Shown: positions 56,946 to 64,000 of the stretch, piece after piece
How the letters are laid out: every line of letters begins with the position of its first letter
Numbering within the stretch: the stretch's first letter is position 1
Source: Cinnamomum chago
Lineage: Eukaryota > Streptophyta > Magnoliopsida > Laurales > Lauraceae
DNA length: 64,000 bases
Reading direction: 5' to 3'
Assembly (NCBI GenBank): GCA_038049695.1
Contig: CP142460.1
Location: 23,687,001 to 23,751,000, forward strand
Notes under the pieces: generated by a model
Seen by the model: only the letters and a program-made list of their open reading frames with translations
The model's database searches: none
What the model was told of the DNA's origin: nothing
Position numbers and translations under genes: made by a program

Positions 56946-57809
56946 TTAGTGGAATCCGGTGGGGTGTTGGAGACACAAGCCGGTAGTGGATGTAGGCACG
57001 TTGGCCGAACCACTATAAATATTGTGTTGTGGTGATTGTTTGTGTGGTGATTGTTTATTAGCTTCCGCATATTGATTGTTTAATCATCACATTTGACTAG
57101 TTTATATTAAGAAGTTAAAATTGGTGTAAATTGGTCATAATTGTAGCTCACCCTATTCCCCCCCCCCCCTCTAGGGTTAGGATCCTCGTGGACTTTCAGA
57201 CCTTACCTTGGTCCTTATCCTCTAAAAATCTGAGGTTGGAGCCAAGCCAAAGAATCAAAGCACTATGTTCTCATCTGAAGGACGATGGCGGAGCCCATAC
57301 ATGACTCGCGACCGTCGATCTGAACGAGCCCTCCCACAATCGCATGAGAAGTTAGATTCCTTTTTCTTACTTTTCTGTTGTAAATTGTATTTTTTAAGAG
57401 ACAAAAAAAATCACAATTCTTGTCTTTTCATTTTGATGAGATTTGTAAATCGCCTTTTACGGCAAAATCGCCTTTTACGGCACCAAATCACCTTTTACGG
57501 AAAAATCGCCTTCAACGGCACCAAACCGCCTTCTATGGCACAAAAACGCCTTTCACGGCATTCAAAAATTGTCTCTTTCATTAAAATATATTTACATTGG
57601 AAAACTAGAAAAAAGTTTCATTTCCCTTTTTACTTGTGAAGGTGAATCTCCGGATCACCATTTCTAAATTCCAGGTATAAAAGAGAAATTGGCATACCCG
57701 TACAAAAAAAAAACTGATGCCCGCTTTTCCTTTCTTTCCCTCCACCGTACCCCGTCAGCCCCGGGGCGGAGGCAGCTTTGGAAAAAGAGAAAAGCCGGGA
57801 CCATCAAGC

Positions 57810-57828
57810 TGGCACACCCGGTGGGACC
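57810..57828 (+). promoter_or_regulatory. primer-binding site of A2
   Basis: TGGCACACCCGGTGGGACC lies three bases after the LTR end. It begins TGG as expected for a tRNA 3' CCA end; I cannot name the tRNA with confidence. Confidence 0.75.
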
Positions 57829-57989
57829 TTGTTGATTTGAGAACACGATGCTTGGATTCTTTGGCTCCTTTTTAGTTGGTGGCCTTTGTTGGATCTTGCA
57901 TCTAAAAAAAAACCACATGAGATGGGATTCTTGGAAATTTCTTCTCTTGAGTTTATTTCCAGTCTTTCTTGTTTCTAAAAAAAAATTTC

Positions 57990-59520
57990 TCAAAAAGAAA
58001 CAAAATCTGATTTAGAAAAAAAAATTCAGATTTTCCTCTTTTGGGTTTAAGTTGAGAAACTTTGGCTTCTTCCTTTTCGGACTTCGAGATCGCAGAAATG
58101 TTGAACTCATTTTCGGAATGGAACACCATTCGCTCTCTTCTATGAATCCATAAAAAAAAAATCAAAAAAAAATCTGATTAGAAAAAAATTTCAGATTTTC
58201 CTCTTTTGGGTTTAAGTTGAGAAACTTTGGCTTCTTCCTTTTCGGACTTCGAGATCGCAGAAATGTTGAACTCATTTTCGGAATGGAACACCATTCGCTC
58301 TCTTCTATGAATCCATAAAAAAAATAAAAAAAAATCTGATTTTAAAAAAAAAATTTAGATTTTCCTCTTTTGGGTTTAAGTTGAGAAACTTTGGCTTCTT
58401 CCTTTTCGGACTTCGAGATCGCAGAAATGTTGAACTCATTTTCGAAATCGAACACCATTCGCTCTCTTCTATGAATCCAAAAAAAAAATCAAAAAAAAAA
58501 TCTGATTTTAAAAAAAAAATTCAGATTTTCCTCTTTTGGGTTTAAGTTGAGAAACTTTGGCTTCTTCCTTTTCGGACTTCGAGATCGCAGAAATGTTGAA
58601 CTCATTTTCGGAATGGAACACCATCCGCTCTCTTCTATGAATCCATAAAAAAAAATAAAAAAAAAATCTGATTTAAATTTTTTTTTTTTTTCAGATTTTC
58701 CTCTTTTGGGTTTAAGTTGAGAAACTTTGGCTTCTTCCTTTTCGGACTTCGAGATCGCAGAAATGTTGAACTCATTTTCGAAATGGAACACCATTCGCTC
58801 TCTTCTATGAATCCATAAAAAAAAATTTCAAAAAAAAAAAAAAAAAAAAAAAAAAACCACTAAGGTTGCACCAATTGCGTTCTTTGACCAAAGTGGATCT
58901 AAGAAAAGCCTTGTCCAGAGTGTGGAGACAGCTAGACTGTTCTAGGCAAGGGTCCTCCAAACGGGTTCATTAAGTAATCCGACCCTTACCTGGGGGCTGA
59001 TCTATCCACTGAGGTTTCATAAGATCGAATTGGAAATCTATGTGAATTCTTCAAAAAAAAATCTCTAAAAAAAAAAGAAAAAAAAAACTTCTGTCATGTT
59101 TGGATTCATATTTGAGAAATCCTGGTTCCTTCCTTTTCGGACTTCGAGATCGCAGAAATGTTGAACTCATTTTCGGATTGGAATACCATTTGCTCTCTTC
59201 TATAAAGTCCAATCTTGACACTTTCAAAAAAAAAAAAACTTCTGTCATTTTTGGATTCATATTTGAGAAATCCTGGTTCCTTCCTTTTCGGACTTCGAGA
59301 TCGCAGAAATGTTGAACTCATTTTCAGATTGGAATACCATTTGCTCTCTTCTATAAAGTCCAATCTTGACACTTTAAAAAAAAAAACTTCCGTCACTTTT
59401 GGATTCACATTTGAGAAATCCTGGTTCCTTCCTTTTCGGACTTTCGAGCTCGCAGAAATGTTGAGCTCATTTTCGGATTGGAATACCATTTGCTCTCTCC
59501 TATGAATCCAATCTTGACCT
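57990..59520 (+). repeat. leader repeats of A2: five units of about 165 bp, then three diverged units
   Basis: All eight copies share TTCGGACTTCGAGATCGCAG followed by AAATGTTGAACTCATTTTCG and a GCTCTCTTCTAT end. The first five (about 58026-58820) include a CTCTTTTGGGTTTAAG part; the last three (59095-59515) replace it with ATTTGAGAAATCCTGG. A-runs of varying length separate them. Minus-strand ORFs crossing the units are repeat artefacts. Confidence 0.9.
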
Positions 59521-59926
59521 TTCAAAAATCCCATCTCGTGTCCTTTCCGAGGATGCGATTTGCAACATTTGTGCCTAGCGGTGCTAGTACGCCCTTTCGG
59601 GTCTACTGTATTCGCAACCGACACATTTGTATCTCAGCCTTATATCATTTTACCTTGAGTGAGCTTTGTTTCTCGGTAATTTGAATTAAGGTTCACAATT
59701 GCTTCTAGCAGTCACTGGGACGCTCATTCTGAGCTGACCCTACCTGCGTTTAGAACAATTGTGCCCTCTATGGCTTTTCTGCCTTCCTTATGTTGCTTGG
59801 GCTGGGCCATGTCCCCTCGGGCGACTTGAAGAGGCGAAACCATAGTATTTTCCATTTATGATCACTATATTCTTGTGATTACTAATGGATATGGTCTTGT
59901 TTCAGAAGTTTTCAAAAAAACTAACA

Positions 59927-62900
59927 ATGGAAGCTTCATTAACCATCACCTTTGATGAGAACAAGTACCAGCTCATGCTCCAAGACAAACAAACCAAGCG
60001 CACTTACAAGCGCCCTGCCAGCTGCCGAAGCGTCATTTCCCTCGGCAACTCAGAAGACACCGGGTCAAACTCTACTCCCCGGACCATTGTCTTCGGGTCA
60101 TTGGGACCATTCCCACTACCCGCAGAAGAAACCGCACCTGCCAAGAAGCAAGGTGCGAACCGCCCCTCAACGTATCACTACAGTGATACCAAGGGCGATC
60201 ATCAAGAAGCCTGAGGCCCGTAGCGCTCCTGCAAAGCCTCAACCAGCAAGAAACCAGGTCTGCTCAAAGACTTGGTCTCCAAGGCCTTCACCCAAACAGC
60301 GAAGGTCACAAAAATCTGCAAAGCCAGCCTACCTGGCCCCTCTCAAGGAGAACCGGTTCTACCCTCTTGCTTACATGAAAGAGGAGAAGCCTACCCTCCG
60401 CCAAACAAAACCAAGTCAGCACGAGCCGGCTTGCTCATACAAGCCCAAAATCAAATCGTGCATCGTAAGGCCTCCGCCAGAACCTGCCAAGGCCTGCACA
60501 CCTGCGAGTCGACCTTTCCTCTCAACAGGAGCCGAACTCGCCAAATTCAAAGCTTCGCTGCGACAGGCAAAGGACCACGTCCAGATCCTGTCCCTGCCCG
60601 TCTTCAAAGAAGACAAGCTCGGCTGCTACGCACCAGGGACTACGTCCTTCATTGCCAGAGCACAGCCAGAGCTAATCGAAGCTCAAATCGCTCGTCGTAT
60701 GCGCCGCCGCACGGCATATCGACAAAAGAGACTAGAGAAGCAAAGAACCCAGGATTCTGCACTTCAGGTCTCCCAAAAATGGGTCGAAAAAGAAAGACCC
60801 GACCAAGTTGTTGCTGTTCATATGGTTGGCAAAACCAGAAAACACCAGAAGTCAGCAACAAAAATCCATGTCAGGCGTCCGGTGACTCGCAGCGTCTCCC
60901 GGACACGAAGACATAAAGAAAACTCTCCCGCTCCTTCAAGCCAAGGACATCGGAGTGACCACTCTTCGAGCTCTTCATCTAAAAGGATGAGCTCCAGCTC
61001 AGTCACCAAGACTGTATCCTCTTTCGACTCTCGAAGAATGAACGTCTTGGTCACAAATGCTGAGCAACCTCCGCCACATGATGACGTAACCGCACGCATC
61101 CAGCAGCTGGAGCAAGGGCAGCAGAGGATAGAGACTCTAATAGAGAACCTAATTCTCAATCTTCAGCGTCTACAAAACAATGAAGCTCCTCCGAGCCATC
61201 AAGGCGATGAGGAAAATGCGGAAAACAGTGAGTCACGCGCCCTTACCAAAAAGGACGTTGACGATATCCTCGCCAAAGCAAAAGAAGAGGATACACTAAA
61301 GGAGCATGGGATCAAGCCACCATATCCCTTGTGGATGGATTCGGTCCCGTTCCCTACAAAATTCAAGCAACCTACTCTCCAAACATATACGGGGAAGGGT
61401 TCGGCCAGACAGCACGTGATCCATTTCAAGATCCTGACGGGAGCTATTGCGGACCAAGATGCCCTCAAGATCCGCCTCTTTGCAAGTACCCTAAAAGGTA
61501 CGGCCTTTGATTGGTACTCCACTCTGCCGGAGGACTCCATTCAAAATTGGGCCATGCTGGAGACACGCTTCCTAACCCACTTCAAAGGTGAGGATCATCC
61601 TGTTACTATGGCTCAGCTCTGCAGCCTAAAACAGGGAGAGAATGAGTCAACATATGACTTCATTCACAAGTGGAAGGCAATGGCATACAAATGCTCCGAT
61701 GTACTGCCACAAGCGTCACTGGTCGACATCTGCCGAAACAACATGAGAGCAAGAATCCGCTCCATGATCATCATCAACAAATCAAAGAACCTGGGAGAAC
61801 TCCTGGAAGCAGCTATGGAAGCTGAAACGGTGATCAAAGACCTCAACAGTCAGAAGTCATCAAAGGAAGAGCCGACTGCCATTGCAACCTCAAAACCAAA
61901 GAAAAAAGAGGTTCTCAATGTGCAAACCAAGTCAGCTCCTCAGCAGCCAAGGAAAGCTGAAAACAAAGCTGCAGGTAAAAAGCCTGAACTCTCTGATGCC
62001 TTCAAAGAACGAGTAGAGAAGAAATACCCGTTCGATGAAGATGTTGAAGAAATCTTTGGGGCACTTCTCGCAAACGGTAAACTCACCTTGCCTGACCCTA
62101 AAAGACCAGGAGATGTTGGCAAAACCAACGATCCTCGGTACTGTCCATACCATCAGATGGTCTCGCATCCTCTCAGTCAATGCTTTGTTGTGAGAGAGAA
62201 GATAAATGAGATGTGGAAAAACGGAGTCATTACCTTCGACAAGAACTATGGGTCTGCCTCCGTCAACATGGTGTCGTGTGGACAAAAACAAAAATCACCA
62301 AAAGAGAAGATCACTACTTCCTTCAAGGTAATAAAGATGACCCAAACGTCTCAAGAGTTGGTTCCATATCCAACATCAGACGGACAACCCATATGGGTAC
62401 ACCCCGATATCCTAGAAGATGAAAATTGGGAGGTCGTCAAAACAAAGCCAACCGCTCGACAGCGAAGGCAAACCAGGAGACAACTCCGCAAGCTCAAACA
62501 GCAGGAGAAAGCTCCGAAAAAGCAAGAAGTCGCTGAAAAGGCAGAAACCTCCTCTACCGCTTCACTGGGGGCAACAGAAGAGTCCTCTCCTAAGGCTTCA
62601 AAGGCAGCAAGAAAATTCACTCTTGGTGATTTCATGCCACCACACCTCAAAGATGAAACTATGCAAGGGGCATCATACTCTTGCAACTCGGTGGTCGGAT
62701 TCCCCATGGATGGATACAAGTCCAGTGACACCGCCAGTGACATCGATGAGTGGGAGGAATCCCTCGAAACAGGAGAATATCTCTCCGACGAGGAATGGAT
62801 CCCTGAATCTCATCTGATGCCAGTAATCTGGTATAACCCATTACAGCCGCAAGGATCCTGGTCTGATGATGAAGAAGACCAAGAGGCTGTCCAAGAAAAT

Positions 62901-63017
62901 ACTCCAGTGGAACCCAACCATGTTGAACCACAAGGAGCAGACGAAGAAGAAGATTTGGCTCCCGTGCCTGATCTCGATGAATACGTAAGGATCTTGCAGC
63001 ACCTTGCTATAGAGTAA
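59927..63017 (+). pseudogene. gag of A2 with a frameshift and premature stop
   Basis: The likely start is ATG 59927 (MEASLTITFDENKYQLML, AACAATGG context); an in-frame ATG at 59885 is also possible. The frame switches near 60150-60170 into the main ORF (open from 59952). That ORF has a basic N-terminal region, a coiled coil near 61095-61180 (RIQQLEQGQQRIETLIEN), the capsid domain near 61330-61830 (FASTLKGTAFDWYSTLPEDS) and the zinc-like motif. It stops at TAA 63015-63017, where A1 has CAA, so a C-to-T change made the stop. Confidence 0.85.
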
Positions 63018-64000
63018 GAACAAGGTCGCATCAATCAGCTTCGTCACAACCCAGCACCGGAAGTTCCTGAAAATCTACAGGAATCTCCTCCGGTAACCCC
63101 GGAAAATGAAGAAAGTTGTTGGATCGATGATCCTCTTACATCTGAGGACGAATCTGATTCCCAACAGTTCATCTTGGAGGCATCTTCCGTCAAAGTTACT
63201 TGCAATGCAATAGCTCAGGATGATAATTCCTCACTTTCTCAGGCTTCGTCTCCTGGAACAGTGAGATCAGAACTCAAACCTTTTCCGACTGATCACCATG
63301 AAGAAATTCCAACCGGTGAAATCTTCTTCAGAGAAAATCCGGTCAATTGGTCCCAAATGCCCGATCTCATCGGTGATGTCTGGACCGACAAAATATTCGA
63401 TAAAGAAGGAAAGTTGCTGGATGCTGTTCAGGACTTGCTCCCGGAAAGTGCTCCATGCAACACAATTACTGAAGATGGCAATGCTGACACAGAGACATCT
63501 TCAGCAAATGAGAAGGAACAACCCCTCGATCTCGAGGGTGATCTTCTAAACAAAGACCCTTCTCCAGAAGCTCTTGAAGTTGGTAGAGGTACCCGTTCTG
63601 GCCGGGATTACCACAAAAACTACAACCAACCTTCTGCTTCTTATGTAAATCCTTCAGGAAAACAAGCTGTAAACACCCCTAGTGGTAAGAATAATGAAAA
63701 TGCAGGCCCCAAGGAGGCTTTCAAGTACGATTTGATTCAGCACTTCAAACACATACCTGCACGTCTGCACATCCTAGACTTATTACGAATGTCACCACAG
63801 ACTCGTGATAGTCTCATTTCAGAACTACAAATGCTGGATGCGGATGTCGACAAACATGCCCCCACAAGTCCTACAAATTGAAATGGACTATAGGGTCAAA
63901 AAATCAAAAACTCCCTCAAAAGGAGAAAAGAAGAAAACTGAGGGATCCTGCATCGAATGCCTCTCGGTTCAAAAAGCAGCAAGGGCAACCATCGCCTTCA
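63018..64000 (+). pseudogene. continuation of A2 gag toward protease, with a one-base insertion
   Basis: It is in the same frame as the main gag ORF and matches A1 1507-2489. At 63859-63863 there are five C where A1 has four, which shifts the frame; the rest up to the window end is readable in the next frame. The protease lies beyond the window. Confidence 0.85.

Larger units (their letters stand above)
55246..57198 (+). mobile_element. solo LTR F (1,953 bp) inside the A2 LTR
   Basis: The insert begins TGTTAGGTC and ends GGACTTTCA with GACCT at 55241-55245 and 57199-57203; the A1 LTR has the uninterrupted site at 17275-17285. TATAAAG at 55932 gives + orientation. The end CCCCCCCCCTCTAGGGTTAG resembles Copia SIRE/Maximus LTR ends, but that assignment is from memory. 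The minus-strand and plus-strand ORFs in it are short. Confidence 0.93.
53191..57806 (+). repeat. 5' LTR of A2, split by solo LTR F
   Basis: TGTTGACACC to GGGACCATCA; about 2.66 kb without F and one duplication copy. It has the same subrepeats (53349-54005), TATA box (54962-54969) and arrays as A1. The palindrome block is reduced to a perfect 22-bp palindrome (54241-54262, core GGTCGCCGGCGACC) and an 11-bp stem with a 2-base loop (54269-54292). Confidence 0.94.
53191..64000 (+). mobile_element. Tat-lineage retrotransposon A2, 3' part outside the window
   Basis: It has the same family LTR and gag as A1: 5' LTR with insertion F, primer site, repeat-bearing leader, and gag. From 61512 it repeats A1 from base 1 with about 27 differences. 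A2 gag has a frameshift, a TAA and a one-base insertion, so it is defective. Confidence 0.95.

Noticed and set aside
58489-59624. Minus ORFs of 101 and 172 codons in the A2 leader
   Set aside because: They read across the leader tandem repeats; the same peptide recurs once per unit.
60272-60916. 214-codon plus ORF overlapping A2 gag
   Set aside because: It is a shadow; the other frame gives the continuous gag sequence with the coiled coil and capsid domain downstream.
61512-64000. Window ends overlapping, as in a circular or wrapped assembly
   Set aside because: About 27 substitutions and a one-base indel separate the two copies, and the upstream gag and LTR of A2 are unlike anything expected at a wrap point.

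Overview
The window is plant nuclear DNA from an intergenic block of nested transposable elements. I see no intact host gene, tRNA, rRNA or CRISPR array. The evidence is Ty3/Gypsy polyproteins of the plant Tat and chromovirus lineages, LTRs with TG...CA ends and 5-bp target duplications, a CACTA DNA transposon carrying exons of a plant receptor kinase, and A-rich, repeat-filled spacers. An angiosperm with a large genome is likely; I cannot name the species.

Layout. (1) Bases 1-17861 are the 3' part of a Tat-lineage element (A1, + strand): end of gag, protease, RT, two RNase H domains and integrase to 7407; two tandem arrays to 9062; an antisense five-exon gene (14074 down to 9263) encoding a plant mobile domain (PMD) protein with a coiled-coil tail; then the polypurine tract and a 2.6-kb LTR. 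(2) A1 sits in the LTR of a truncated + strand chromovirus copy (B', 17862-18062), itself inserted in the 3' LTR of a large minus-strand Tat-like element C (18063-44953). C lacks RT and carries a decayed unknown ORF plus an integrase tail. (3) C's 5' LTR is split by a complete minus-strand chromovirus B (29803-42756, duplication TGATG), whose own 3' LTR is split by a solo LTR (D, 32643-34649, duplication TGGCC). (4) From 44954 to 47878 lies older LTR-like DNA (E) with paired inverted repeats. (5) 47879-52922 is a CACTA transposon (duplication CCT). (6) 53191-64000 is the 5' part of a second Tat element (A2) of the same family as A1. Its LTR is split by a solo LTR (F, 55246-57198, duplication GACCT), and its gag is damaged.

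A1 and A2 are separate insertions of one family: over the shared 2.5 kb (1-2489 and 61512-64000) I count about 27 differences. Insertion order by nesting is E, then C, then B and B', then D and A1; CACTA, A2 and F also postdate E. Polyproteins of A1 and B keep one reading frame throughout but have acquired in-frame stop codons.

The most interesting signals are the antisense PMD gene, whose four introns all share phase 1; an array of about 29 small GGC-N6-GCC hairpins in A1 with a reversed-polarity counterpart in the LTR; clusters of short, family-specific palindromes that recur in otherwise different elements; and the unknown repeat-bearing polyprotein of element C.
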